Origin: Spongiactinospora rosea
GTDB taxonomy: Bacteria; Actinomycetota; Actinomycetes; Streptosporangiales; Streptosporangiaceae
Direction: 5' to 3'
DNA length: 64,000 nt
Assembly (NCBI RefSeq): GCF_003315795.1
Contig: NZ_QMEY01000003.1
Coordinates: forward strand, 248,001-312,000
Positions 34,467-43,188 of this stretch are shown here, piece after piece. A program made the translations under genes and the position numbers. Position 1 is the stretch's first letter. Every line of letters starts with the position of its first letter. Under the pieces are notes generated by a model. That model was not told the DNA's origin, searched no databases, and worked only from the letters and a program-made list of their open reading frames with translations.

Positions 34467-35485
34467 CGTCGTTCCTTCCGCAGGAGCAGGACCAGGTAGC
34501 CACCGCCGAGCGCGGCGGTGAGCACGCCGACCGGGAGCTGGACGGGCGCGAGCACACGCTGCGCCGCGAAGTCGGCGAGTACCAGCAGCACCGCGCCCAT
34601 CAGCGCGGACGCCACCAGCGTGACGCCGGAGGAGCGGGTCAGTCGGCGGGCGAGCTGGGGCGCGGTGAGCGCGACGAACGCCACCGGGCCCGCCGCGGCC
34701 GTCGCCACGCCGCACAGCATCACCGCGACGGCCATCGCGCAGCCGCGTACGCGCTGCACCTTGATGCCCATCGCCGCGGCGGCGTCGTCGCCCATCTCCA
34801 TCATCCGCATCGGCCGCGACAGCGGCACGCACAGCGGCAGCAGCACGGCCAGGGCGAGCGCGACGGGCACGGCGTGTTCCCACCCGCGCCCGCCCAGGCT
34901 GCCGGTCAGCCAGGCCGCGGCCGTCGCCGCGTCGTTGATGTTGGCGCGGGTGAGCAGGTAGGAGTTGACCGCGAGCAGGATGGCGTTGACGCCGATGCCC
35001 ACGAGGACCAGCCGGTAGCCGTGCACGCCGCGCCGGTAGGCCAGGACGTAGACGCAGACCGCCGCGAGCGCGCTGCCGGCCAGCGCACCGCCCGCGATCA
35101 TCGCCGTCGCCCCTCCGGCGACCGTCGCGATGATCGCCCCGGTGGCCGCGCCGGAGGTGAAGCCGAGGAAGTCGGGGCTGCCCAGCGGGTTGCGGGTGAG
35201 GCTTTGGAACAGCGCGCCGCTGACCGCGAACGCCGCCCCCACCAGCAGCCCGGTGACCACGCGCGGCGCGCGCAGGTTGCCGACGATGAACTCGCTCGCC
35301 GGAGTGCCGCCACCGGTCAGCGTGGCCACCACCTCGCCGATCGGCAGCGGGAAGTCGCCGGTGGCGATGGCGAGCACCGCGACCACCGTGCCCGCGACCA
35401 CCAGGCCCGCGGCGACGATGATCCCGCGTGGGGACAGCCGGATGGACAGCCGCCGGGCGCGCAGGGCGGAGATGCCTTGGCTCAT
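34463..35485 (-). CDS. FecCD-family iron-siderophore permease
   Basis: 340-aa inner-membrane permease with about 9-10 hydrophobic helices. Family landmarks: RAPRVVTGLLVGAAFAVSGALFQSLTRNPLGSPDFLG (in part) and GPVAFVALTAPQLARRLTR. It overlaps the ATPase gene by 4 bp downstream and the second permease gene by 4 bp upstream (ATGA), so the importer subunits are translationally coupled. It pairs with the adjacent permease to form the heterodimeric channel. Confidence 0.92.
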   Translation of the reverse strand: MSQGISALRARRLSIRLSPRGIIVAAGLVVAGTVVAVLAIATGDFPLPIGEVVATLTGGGTPASEFIVGNLRAPRVVTGLLVGAAFAVSGALFQSLTRNPLGSPDFLGFTSGAATGAIIATVAGGATAMIAGGALAGSALAAVCVYVLAYRRGVHGYRLVLVGIGVNAILLAVNSYLLTRANINDAATAAAWLTGSLGGRGWEHAVPVALALAVLLPLCVPLSRPMRMMEMGDDAAAAMGIKVQRVRGCAMAVAVMLCGVATAAAGPVAFVALTAPQLARRLTRSSGVTLVASALMGAVLLVLADFAAQRVLAPVQLPVGVLTAALGGGYLVLLLRKERR

Positions 35486-36537
35486 AGCGCGGCGAGCCTC
35501 CCCTTGCGGACCAGCGCGATGAAGAAGGGGGCTCCGAGGATCGCGCACACGATCCCGGCCTGTACCTCGCCCGGCCGCCCGATCAGCCGCCCGGCGATGT
35601 CGGAGCCGAGCAGCAGGATGGGCGCGAGCAGCGCGGAGAACGGCAGCACCCACCGCTGGTCGGGGCCGACCAGCGCGCGTACGGCGTGCGGCACCGCCAG
35701 GCCGACGAAGAAGACCGGGCCGATCGCCGCGGTCGCCGAGCCGCACAGCAGCGTGATCGCCACCGCGGCCAGCAGGCGGGTGCGGCCGACGCTCATGCCG
35801 AGGGCGCGGCCCGCGTCGTCGCCGAGCGCGAGCGCGTTGAGCGGCCCGGCCAGCAGTACGCCGAGCAGCACCCCCGCTGCCATGAACGGCACGAGCTGGG
35901 CGACCACCTCACCGCCCTGCCCGGCCAGCGAGCCGGACATCCAAAAGCGCATCCGGTCGTAGGTCTCGGTGTCGATCCTGAGCACGGCGGAGGAGGCCGC
36001 GGTGAGCACCGCGCCCATCGCCACGCCCGCCAGGGCCAGCCGTACCGGGCTGGTCCCGCTGCGGCCGGCCGAGCCCAGCGCGTAGACCGCGGCGAAGGCG
36101 AGCGCCGCCCCGGCGAAGGCGAACCAGACGTAGACCGCCGGGCTGGACCAGCCGAGCAGGGCCAGCGCGATGACCACGCCGAACGCCGCCCCCTGGCCGA
36201 TGCCGAGCAGCCCCGGGTCGGCGAGCGGGTTGCGGGTCAGGCTCTGCATCAGCGCCCCGGCCAGCCCGAGCGCGGCCCCCGTGCCGATGCCGAGGACGGT
36301 GCGCGGCACCCGGAGCTCACGGATCACGACGTGGTCGGCGGAGCCGGTGGGGTCGGTCAGCGCCTGGACGACGGTGGCCAGCGGCATCGACCGTGCGCCC
36401 AGCACCAGGCTGAGCACCGCGACGAGCAGCAGCAGCGCGACTCCTGCGGCCAGGCCGATGCTCCGTGCGGTGTTGGCCTTGCGCGGCACTCGGCGGGACG
36501 TCTCAGGTGTGGTCGCCGCCAGGGTGGCCGGGCTCAC
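35482..36537 (-). CDS. FecCD-family iron-siderophore permease
   Basis: 351-aa polytopic permease, partner of the following gene. Motifs: RVPRTVLGIGTGAALGLAGALMQSLTRNPLADPGLLG (in part) and GPVFFVGLAVPHAVRALVG. I chose GTG 36537 rather than ATG 36555 because the sequence between them (AAAGGAGGGGG) is the ribosome site. It is the first minus-strand gene of the divergent siderophore locus, and the IdeR-type box lies about 60 bp upstream. Confidence 0.9.
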   Translation of the reverse strand: MSPATLAATTPETSRRVPRKANTARSIGLAAGVALLLLVAVLSLVLGARSMPLATVVQALTDPTGSADHVVIRELRVPRTVLGIGTGAALGLAGALMQSLTRNPLADPGLLGIGQGAAFGVVIALALLGWSSPAVYVWFAFAGAALAFAAVYALGSAGRSGTSPVRLALAGVAMGAVLTAASSAVLRIDTETYDRMRFWMSGSLAGQGGEVVAQLVPFMAAGVLLGVLLAGPLNALALGDDAGRALGMSVGRTRLLAAVAITLLCGSATAAIGPVFFVGLAVPHAVRALVGPDQRWVLPFSALLAPILLLGSDIAGRLIGRPGEVQAGIVCAILGAPFFIALVRKGRLAAL

Positions 36538-36596
36538 TCCACCCCCTCCTTTCACTGTGCGGCCGAGGCCGGGCTACCCTCAAGCGCACTGAATGA

Positions 36597-36611
36597 AGGT
36601 TAGCCTAACCT
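36597..36611. promoter_or_regulatory. Iron box (IdeR/DmdR-type operator)
   Basis: AGGTTAGCCTAACCT is a perfect 7-1-7 palindrome in the 97-bp divergent promoter of the siderophore importer. It closely matches the actinobacterial IdeR/DmdR1 consensus TTAGGTTAGGCTAACCTAA. Iron-loaded regulator bound here would block both the permease/ATPase operon and the binding-protein gene. Confidence 0.9.
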
Positions 36612-36634
36612 CATAAGATCGTATGGGAGGGGTC

Positions 36635-37648
36635 ATGTCCAATCCTGTCCTGCACCGCCGGGGCTTTCTGACCGCGGTGGCGGGCTCCGCCGCCCTCATG
36701 GGGCTGGCCGCCTGCGGGGGCTCGGGCGGCGGCGCGGCGGCCTCCCCGGCCGCGAGCGGCGGTGGGTGGGCCTTCACCGACGACCGCGGCAAGAAGGTGT
36801 CCCTGTCCGCGCGGCCGACCCGGGTCGTGGCACAGGCGGCCGCCGCGGCGGCGCTGTGGGACTTCGGGGTGCGCCCGATCGCGGTCTTCGGCCCGCACCG
36901 GCTCAAGGACGGCGGGCGCGACCCGCAGGTCGGCGAGGTGGACATCACCAAGGTCGAATCGCTCGGCAACGTGTTCGACGAGTTCAACGTGGAGAAGTAC
37001 GCCTCGCTGCGGCCGGAGCTGCTGGTCAGCGGGATGTACGACAAGAACGAGCTGTGGTACGTGCCGGAGAAGTCGGCGGCGGCCATCGAGAGCGTGGCCC
37101 CCACGGTCGGCGTGATGCTCTCCGGCCCGCCGCTGGACAAGGTCATCGGCAGGTACGCCGAGCTGGCCGCCGCACTCGGCGCCGATCTCAACGCGCCCGC
37201 CGTGCTGGCCGCCAAGGCCAGGTTCGACGCCGCGTCGGCCAAGCTGACCGAGCTGGCCGGGGAGAAGAAGCTGAAGGTCCTGATCATGTCGGGCGGCCCG
37301 GACAGCATGTGGGTCGTCGTTCCCGCCGACCACGCGGGCGTCACGTACATGAGGTCCGTCGGGGTGGATGTGGTCGTGCCGGAAAAGCCGGACTCCGCGG
37401 GCTTCTTCGAGACGTTGAGCTGGGAGAACGCCGACAAGTACGCGGCGGACGTGATCCTCTACGACGACCGCGCCCGGTCGATGACCATCGCGGAGATGAA
37501 GCAGAAGCCGACCTTCGCCAAGCTGCCCGCGGTGGCGGCGGGCCAGACGTACCCGTGGCGCGCGGAGGAGCGGTTCAGTTATCTCGGCCACGCGGGGGTG
37601 CTCGAAGAGCTGATCGCCGCCCTCGACAAGTCGAAGAAGCTCGTCTAG
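36635..37648 (+). CDS. Iron-siderophore ABC transporter substrate-binding lipoprotein
   Basis: 337 aa. The N-terminus HRRGFLTAVAGSAALMGLAACGG combines twin arginines with a lipobox (LAAC), so export may be by Tat with lipidation. The mature part is a FecB/FhuD-like type III binding protein (TRVVAQAAAAAALWDFGVRPI, EKYASLRPELLVSGMYD). GGGAGGGG precedes ATG 36635. Divergent from the two permeases across the iron box. Its TAG stop is shared in overlapping CTAG with the convergent helicase-domain gene. Confidence 0.92.
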   Translation: MSNPVLHRRGFLTAVAGSAALMGLAACGGSGGGAAASPAASGGGWAFTDDRGKKVSLSARPTRVVAQAAAAAALWDFGVRPIAVFGPHRLKDGGRDPQVGEVDITKVESLGNVFDEFNVEKYASLRPELLVSGMYDKNELWYVPEKSAAAIESVAPTVGVMLSGPPLDKVIGRYAELAAALGADLNAPAVLAAKARFDAASAKLTELAGEKKLKVLIMSGGPDSMWVVVPADHAGVTYMRSVGVDVVVPEKPDSAGFFETLSWENADKYAADVILYDDRARSMTIAEMKQKPTFAKLPAVAAGQTYPWRAEERFSYLGHAGVLEELIAALDKSKKLV

Positions 37649-40059
37649 CCGGGAAGGTGCGCCCCGCGGACCTCGACGATCTCGGCCAGCGGGAACTCCA
37701 GATAGTCGCCCGCCTCCTCGCACCAGGCGTCGAGCACGCCGCTGCGCAGCTCGCCGTGGCTGATGGTGGCGGTCAGGCCGCCGGTCAGCGTGATCGCCGC
37801 GCGTACGCCGCGGTCCACCACGAATCCGAGCAGCGACTGCTGCGCGGTGGGCAGGCGGGTGGCGCCCCGGCCGATCACGGCCCAGGTACGGCCGCCGGGG
37901 CGGGGCTCGGTACCGGCCGCCGCCAGCAGCCGCCTGGCGTGCTCGCGTGGATCGGGCGGCGGCTCGGCGATGTCGGCGGGCGGGGCCTCCTCCAGCTCGG
38001 CGACCTGCCCGCCGGGCAGCAGGATGAGCCGCCCGCCCCGGGGCTCTTCGATCTTGGCGCGGCGGATGGTGATCTCACCGGTGTCGTCGATCGGCACCGG
38101 GGCGTACCCCGCCTCGCGCAGCGCCGCCAGGGTGCGGTCGGCGGGGGCCGAACCTGCCAGCACGGTGGGGGCCAGGGCGCGCAGGCCGAGCCGGGACAGC
38201 CGCCGGTTGGCGGCGATCTCGGCGAGCAGCGCGGGATCGGACGCCTGCACGATGCAGGTGACGCTGGTCACGGTCACCTCGCCGTGCCGCCGCGCCACGT
38301 CGTGGACCAGGTAGCTGAGCGGCTGCGGGACGGTGCCCACGGCCGCGAGCTCGTCGAGCAGGCCGTCCGGGGTGTCGCCCGCGTCGAGCGCCCTGCGCAC
38401 GCTCTGCGGGGAGAAGCGCCAGACCGAGGCCGCCGCCGCGCCGCGCGACTCCCGGTCGGCGGCGCGGTCGAGCAGCGCGGCCAGCTCCGCCGACGGCGGG
38501 CCGGTGACCACCGCGGTGAGGTCGGCCCCGAACAGCGCGCTGCGGCGTACGCCCGCCAGGGCCCGGGTGGAGCACTCGACCAGCGCCGGATCGTGCTCCA
38601 CGGCCGGAGCGTGGTCGTCGTGCTCGGCCCCGGCCACGCGGTCCAGCGCGGCGAGCGCCCGGCCGAGGTCGGTGAGCGCGTCGTGGGCGATCAGGCCGAG
38701 CAGCCTGGCCTCGTCCAGCACGGCGGGGGTGATCTCGGCAAGCAGCGCGGGGTCGAGGGTGGGGGCGTGCCAGCCCACATGGCGTACCAGGCCCGCGCGG
38801 TCGGCGTGCGCGGTGGCGTCGGGCAGCCCGGCGAGCACGCCGAGCACCGAGCGGCGGATACGGGCGATCACCGGCCCGGCCGGGTCGTCGCCGAGCACCG
38901 TCGCGTACTTGCCGTTGACCTTGCGAAGTGAGGAGCGCTCCATCCGCCACCAGGCGCTCAGCAGCGCGCGCAGCCGGGTCGCGCCGTCGTCCAGCCGCCA
39001 GTGGTCGAAGCGCTCGGTGGGCACCAGCCCGCCGGCCGCCTCGTCCCAGGCCAGCAGCCTGGCCACGGCGCAGATCTCCAGCAGCAGCCGGGTCTCGTCC
39101 TCGTCGCAGGAGGTCTCCTTGGCGACCCTGCGCACCTCGCGCACGCCCACCCCGCCGCTCTTGAGCAGCGGCAGCGGGGTCTTGGCGGTGTTGTCCAGCA
39201 GCGCCGCGCAGCGCTCGACCACGTGCGGGGCCGCCAGCGCCATCAGGTGATCGACCTCCTCGGGATCGACCGGCAGGGTGGCGAGGTCGGGCGGCGCGGC
39301 GGTCAGCGGCGGGTGCCAGCCGGGCCCGCGCACGGCCAGCGCGACCTCGCGCGACATCTCCGCGACGTTCCAGCTCGACCGGAACAGCAGGCCGTGGTCG
39401 GCCGCCCACTTCTCCGCCGAACCCGGCACGACGAACAGCCCGCCGTCCACCTCGCGCGCCGGGCCCTCCCAGGCGAACTCCTCGGCCAGTTTGCGCGCGC
39501 CCTGCGGCGCCTCGGCCAGCAGCGCCGCCACCTGCGCGGGGTCGGAGAGGATCTCGGTCACCCGCAGCGCGGCCCGCCGCTTGGGGCCGTGGGCGGGCAC
39601 GCCGAGGTTCTTCGCCAGGGCGCGCAGGGCGTCCGCGCTGATCGTCCAGGAGTTGAGGTAGTGGGCCAGCGGCTCGCCGAGGCCGCACGGCGCGGGCCAC
39701 CAGCGGGCCAGCGCGGGGGCCAGGCGTACCCGGCCCTCGTCGTCGGGCCAGGCCAGGGCGTGGTCGTACAGGCGCTCCAGCCAGGGGCGCACGTCGTCCT
39801 CGGGTACGTCGAGCAGCCCGGCCAGGCGCGCCGCCGTGGGAGCGCCGCCGGCCACCAGGCACGCCTGGGCGATCTCCAGGCACGGCAGCGGCAGGCCGCG
39901 GACCGCCTCAGCGGTCGCGATGCCGTTGGCCAGCCGCTCCGCCAGGGTGTCCAGGCGGCGCGGCCAGGGGGCGGCGATGGCGTCGGGCCGGTTGGCAAGG
40001 ACGCGGGCGAGCCTGTCTTCGTCGAGGGTCTTCAGCCAGCCGAGCAGGTGATCGTCCAT
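37645..40059 (-). CDS. Helicase-associated (XPB/Ssl2-like N-terminal) domain protein
   Basis: 804 aa, cytoplasmic. Actinomycete proteins like this carry the helicase C-terminal-associated/XPB-type domain without the helicase motor: no Walker A or DEAH box is visible. Segments include DDHLLGWLKTLDEDRLARVLANRP at the N-terminus and, near the C-terminus, PQPLSYLVHDVARRHGEVTVTSVTCIVQASDPALLAEI (in part), matching the family. It may work with a separate XPB-like helicase in DNA repair or transcription; that partner is not in the window. Convergent with the siderophore-binding lipoprotein gene with overlapping stops. Confidence 0.85.
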   Translation of the reverse strand: MDDHLLGWLKTLDEDRLARVLANRPDAIAAPWPRRLDTLAERLANGIATAEAVRGLPLPCLEIAQACLVAGGAPTAARLAGLLDVPEDDVRPWLERLYDHALAWPDDEGRVRLAPALARWWPAPCGLGEPLAHYLNSWTISADALRALAKNLGVPAHGPKRRAALRVTEILSDPAQVAALLAEAPQGARKLAEEFAWEGPAREVDGGLFVVPGSAEKWAADHGLLFRSSWNVAEMSREVALAVRGPGWHPPLTAAPPDLATLPVDPEEVDHLMALAAPHVVERCAALLDNTAKTPLPLLKSGGVGVREVRRVAKETSCDEDETRLLLEICAVARLLAWDEAAGGLVPTERFDHWRLDDGATRLRALLSAWWRMERSSLRKVNGKYATVLGDDPAGPVIARIRRSVLGVLAGLPDATAHADRAGLVRHVGWHAPTLDPALLAEITPAVLDEARLLGLIAHDALTDLGRALAALDRVAGAEHDDHAPAVEHDPALVECSTRALAGVRRSALFGADLTAVVTGPPSAELAALLDRAADRESRGAAAASVWRFSPQSVRRALDAGDTPDGLLDELAAVGTVPQPLSYLVHDVARRHGEVTVTSVTCIVQASDPALLAEIAANRRLSRLGLRALAPTVLAGSAPADRTLAALREAGYAPVPIDDTGEITIRRAKIEEPRGGRLILLPGGQVAELEEAPPADIAEPPPDPREHARRLLAAAGTEPRPGGRTWAVIGRGATRLPTAQQSLLGFVVDRGVRAAITLTGGLTATISHGELRSGVLDAWCEEAGDYLEFPLAEIVEVRGAHLPG

Positions 40060-40257
40060 CTCTCAGCTCTCTTTGGGGGTCGCGCGCGGGACTTACCGAG
40101 GGCCGTAGGCAACCACGGTAATGCAGATCAGATGCCTGACGGGGGAGAGCGGCCCACAATGGAACGCGTTGTGTGGGCCGCGTGGCATCGACGCCCGCTC
40201 AGCGCGGCGAGATGAGCGCGCCCGGCGACCGGCCGCCGCCGTGTCGCCCGCTGGCAC

Positions 40258-40860
40258 CTATCCGCCGAGGACGGCCCAGACGATCTTTCCGTACGGCGGC
40301 AGCGGCGACCAGCCCCACCGCGCGCTCAGCGACTCCACGATGTGCAGGCCGAGCCCGCCGGGCTCCAGCGGCCCGGGGTGGCGCAGCACGGGGCCGTTGG
40401 CCTCGGGGTCGGAGATGGCGCAGGTGACCATGGCGCCCCGGCGGACCAGCGACAGGCGGATCTCCTGCGCACGCCGGGAGTACTCGCCCGGCGCCAGCCG
40501 GAGGCCGTGCCGCAGGGCGTTGGTGGCCAGCTCCGAGACGATGAGCGCGGTGGTCTCGCACAGCTCGGGCAGGCCCCAGCCGGTGAGAGTGCCCGTGGCG
40601 AAGCTGCGGGAGCAGTGCACGGAGACCGCGCTGGGCGGCAGAACGAACGTGGCGCTGGCCGTCGCCGCCGGCGAGGGGCCGGTCACCAGGTCTCGCGCGG
40701 CATCGGGCCACCAGCCTGCGGGCGGCCACCAGCCTGGCGCGGTCGCGTGACCGGGCGCGCGCACAACTCCGGTATAGCCGGTATGAGCGGACTGCACAGG
40801 ATCATGATGATGCAAACTAGCGTGCATGTGCAAGAGCGGATGCACGTGCATCCGGGACAT
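40258..40860 (-). CDS. RsbW-like ATP-binding protein of a WhiJ-type triad
   Basis: Up to 200 aa. The conserved GHKL ATPase part begins near residue 68 (ASATFVLPPSAVSVHCSR), with N-box ALIVSELATNALRHG and C-terminal GGLGLHIVESLSARWGW. The predicted N-terminus is unusually His-rich (MHVHPLLHMHASLHHHD) because it crosses a cluster of TGCA palindromes; the true start may be an internal GTG near 40767. Divergent from an XRE/DUF5753 regulator followed by DUF397, the classic WhiJ/AbaA-like arrangement. Confidence 0.82.
   Translation of the reverse strand: MSRMHVHPLLHMHASLHHHDPVQSAHTGYTGVVRAPGHATAPGWWPPAGWWPDAARDLVTGPSPAATASATFVLPPSAVSVHCSRSFATGTLTGWGLPELCETTALIVSELATNALRHGLRLAPGEYSRRAQEIRLSLVRRGAMVTCAISDPEANGPVLRHPGPLEPGGLGLHIVESLSARWGWSPLPPYGKIVWAVLGG
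40823..40851. promoter_or_regulatory. TGCA palindrome cluster in the divergent promoter
   Basis: TGCATGTGCA at 40823-40832 and the perfect 12-bp palindrome ATGCACGTGCAT at 40840-40851, flanked by further TGCAA copies near 40810 and 40860. Located between the ATPase core and the divergent XRE gene, a likely regulator-binding cluster that would also explain the odd His-rich frame. Confidence 0.5.
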
Positions 40861-40984
40861 GCAACCGCTACCGTTACCCCTGAACCAGTACTTCTAAAGC
40901 AAAGGAGGAACTTGATCGCGGGCAGATCCAACGGCCCGTAAAAGTGACACACTGTGAATGAGTAAAACGACCTAGGAGCAGCAC

Positions 40985-41851
40985 GTGTCGATGGATCCGC
41001 CGGGAACCGGTTCCACTGTTCGTCGCATCATGCTCGGCGCGAGCCTGCGCCGGCTGCGCGAGAGCAGAGGGCTCACCCGTGAGGCGGCCGGATTTCACAT
41101 CCGGGCCTCGGAATCCAAGATCAGCCGCATGGAACTCGGCCGGGTCGGATTCAAGACGCGTGACGTAGAAGACCTGCTCACGTTGTACGGCGTGCTCGAC
41201 GACGCCGAGCGGCGGAGCCTGCTGGAGATGGTCCGCGAGGCCAACACGCCAGGCTGGTGGCACAAGTACGGTGACGTGCTGCCCGGCTGGTTCAACACCT
41301 ACGTCGGGCTGGAGGAGGCGGCGAGCGTCATACGCACCTACGAGGTGCAGTTCGTTCCCGGCCTGCTGCAGACGATGTCGTACGCGCGAACCGTGGTCCA
41401 ACTGGGCTATCCCGACGATTCGGCACAGGACATCGAGCGACGTGTGCATCTGCGCATGCAGCGGCAAGAACGCTTCACCACGACGGACGGACCCCGGTTG
41501 TGGGCCGTCATCGACGAAGCGGCGCTGAAGCGGCCCATCGGCGGGCCCGCGATCATGCGCGAGCAGCTCCATCACCTGCTGGAGGTCGCCACCCTGCCCA
41601 ACATCACCATCCAGGTGATGCCGTTCAGGTTCGGCATGCACGCCGCTGAGGGTGGCGCGTTCAGCATTCTGCGGTTTCCCGAGTCCGATCTTTCGGACGT
41701 CGTTTACGTCGAGCAGCTCTGGGGTGCCCTCTACCTGGACAAACGTGAGGACGTTGACCCGTACCTCACCGCCATGGAGCAGTTGTGCGTGGAAAGCACC
41801 ACTCCTGGGGGCACTGCCGAGATCCTCGGCGAACTTCTCAGAGAGATATAG
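40985..41851 (+). CDS. XRE-family regulator with DUF5753 domain (WhiJ-like)
   Basis: 288 aa from a GTG preceded by AGGAG. Helix-turn-helix: LRRLRESRGLTREAAGFHIRASESKISRMELG (in part); DUF5753 follows with ASVIRTYEVQFVPGLLQTMSYARTVVQLG (in part) and ends with TAMEQLCVESTTP. Immediately followed, with no gap, by a DUF397 gene, and divergent from an RsbW-like ATPase gene, forming the complete three-gene unit known from Streptomyces development loci. Confidence 0.92.
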   Translation: MSMDPPGTGSTVRRIMLGASLRRLRESRGLTREAAGFHIRASESKISRMELGRVGFKTRDVEDLLTLYGVLDDAERRSLLEMVREANTPGWWHKYGDVLPGWFNTYVGLEEAASVIRTYEVQFVPGLLQTMSYARTVVQLGYPDDSAQDIERRVHLRMQRQERFTTTDGPRLWAVIDEAALKRPIGGPAIMREQLHHLLEVATLPNITIQVMPFRFGMHAAEGGAFSILRFPESDLSDVVYVEQLWGALYLDKREDVDPYLTAMEQLCVESTTPGGTAEILGELLREI

Positions 41852-42088
41852 ATGAACCACACCTACAACGGCATGCCCGCACATGACCTGATCGACGTGA
41901 GCTGGCGCAAGTCGCGGTGGAGCAACTCCACCGGCAACTGCGTCGAGCTGGCCAAGCTTCCCGACGGAAGCGTCGCGGTCCGCAACTCCAGGTTCCCGCA
42001 GGGCCCCGCGCTGATCTACACGCGCGAGGAGATGCGGGCGCTGGTCCTGGGGGTCAAGGACGGCGAGTTCGACAGCCTTCTCGTGTAA
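41852..42088 (+). CDS. DUF397 domain protein
   Basis: 78 aa: SWRKSRWSNSTGNCVELAKLPDGSVAVRNSRFPQGPALIYTREEMRALVLGVKDGEFDSLLV (quoted here only for its motif pieces WRKSRWS, NCVELA and GEFD) is a textbook DUF397 sequence. The ATG directly follows the stop of the XRE gene, so the pair is translationally coupled. Likely a small partner that controls the activity of the XRE regulator. Confidence 0.92.
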   Translation: MNHTYNGMPAHDLIDVSWRKSRWSNSTGNCVELAKLPDGSVAVRNSRFPQGPALIYTREEMRALVLGVKDGEFDSLLV

Positions 42089-42509
42089 CGCCGTTTCTCA
42101 TATCCGGCGCACCGGCCGATGAGGATCGGCGCGCGGGATGCGTTACGGGGTGGTCTTGCCCGGCGGGCGGACACCGGCTCACCACTGGTGCCGGCGCGAC
42201 CGGGAACAGGGGCATGCTCGGCCGGATGACCGTGCGTCCGATGACGGACGCCCGGTGGACGGCGCGTGCGGCCATCCGCGTCACCGGAGGTGGGGACACC
42301 GCGAACTACGCCCGCCACCGGCCGTGGAGACGGCCGTCCGGGCGCGGTATCCCGCCATGCGCGGCGGCCGGATGAGCGCTGCCCGGCGCACACCTGGTGG
42401 CGTCGGCGCGTGGTCGCCATGCCGCGCGCCCGCGAAGACCCTCCCGTGCGGATATCTCGGGTGCCGTTGCCCACGCGGCGCCCTCCTTCCACACGACCGC
42501 CAGACGAGG
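42089..42509. other. 421-bp region without a gene
   Basis: Between the DUF397 gene and the 3' end of the convergent histidine-phosphatase gene. Apart from a weak GTAACGC/GCGTTAC inverted pair (42085-42091, 42140-42146) and several short GC-rich stems (for example around 42170-42195), I see nothing: no ribosome site plus family-like reading frame, no tRNA, no repeat. Confidence 0.4.
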
Positions 42510-43091
42510 TTAGACGCGCGAGTTCCACTGGAGGATTACCGGCTTTTCATGTTCGTGGCCAAGTTCGCTGTAGGTGCCGGTGTCGAGCTTGAACAACCGC
42601 CCGTCCTCGGGCGGCAGGCCGAGCCACCGGGCCGCCAGCACCCGCAGTACGTGGCCGTGCGCGACCACGGCCACCGCGCCCTCCGCCGCGCGGGCGCGGG
42701 CGATCACCTTGTCGGCGCGCTCGCCCACCTGGGCGGCGGTCTCGCCGGGGTGGTCGGCGTCGCCGGGGATCACGCCGTCCCGCCACAGGTACCAGCCGGG
42801 GCGTGAGCTTCGGATCTGCGGCGTCGTGATGCCCTCGTAGCCCCCGTAGTCCCACTCCCACAGGCCGGGCTCCACCTCATATCCGGTGAGGCCGGCCAGC
42901 TCCGCGGTCGATCGGGCCCGCTGGGCCGGGCTGACCAGGACGGCTCCGAACGCGCGCCCCGCGACCAGCGGCGCGAGCGCCCGCGCCTGCCCCTGGCCCC
43001 TGGCGGTGAGCGGCACGTCGGTACGCCCGGTGTGGCGGCCGTCCCGCGACCACTCCGTCTCCCCATGTCGTAGCAGCAGCATCTCGTTCAT
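42510..43091 (-). CDS. Histidine phosphatase-family protein
   Basis: 193 aa, phosphoglycerate-mutase-like fold. The catalytic LLLRHGETEWS motif is at the N-terminus, followed by HTGRTDVPLTARGQGQA, and the second His in VAVVAHGHVLRVLAARWLG. Closest in style to acid phosphatases such as the MSMEG_4193-type small-molecule phosphatases. GGAAGGACC precedes the ATG at 43091; the longer frame runs antisense over the next gene's start. Substrate unknown. Confidence 0.9.
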   Translation of the reverse strand: MNEMLLLRHGETEWSRDGRHTGRTDVPLTARGQGQARALAPLVAGRAFGAVLVSPAQRARSTAELAGLTGYEVEPGLWEWDYGGYEGITTPQIRSSRPGWYLWRDGVIPGDADHPGETAAQVGERADKVIARARAAEGAVAVVAHGHVLRVLAARWLGLPPEDGRLFKLDTGTYSELGHEHEKPVILQWNSRV

Positions 43092-43188
43092 GGTCCTTCC
43101 ATCTTCTCCCGCGACGCGGTGAGGTCCGCGGCCGGGGAACCCGACGGCGCCCCATAGGCTCATCGGAGCCGTCAAAGGAGGAAACAGA

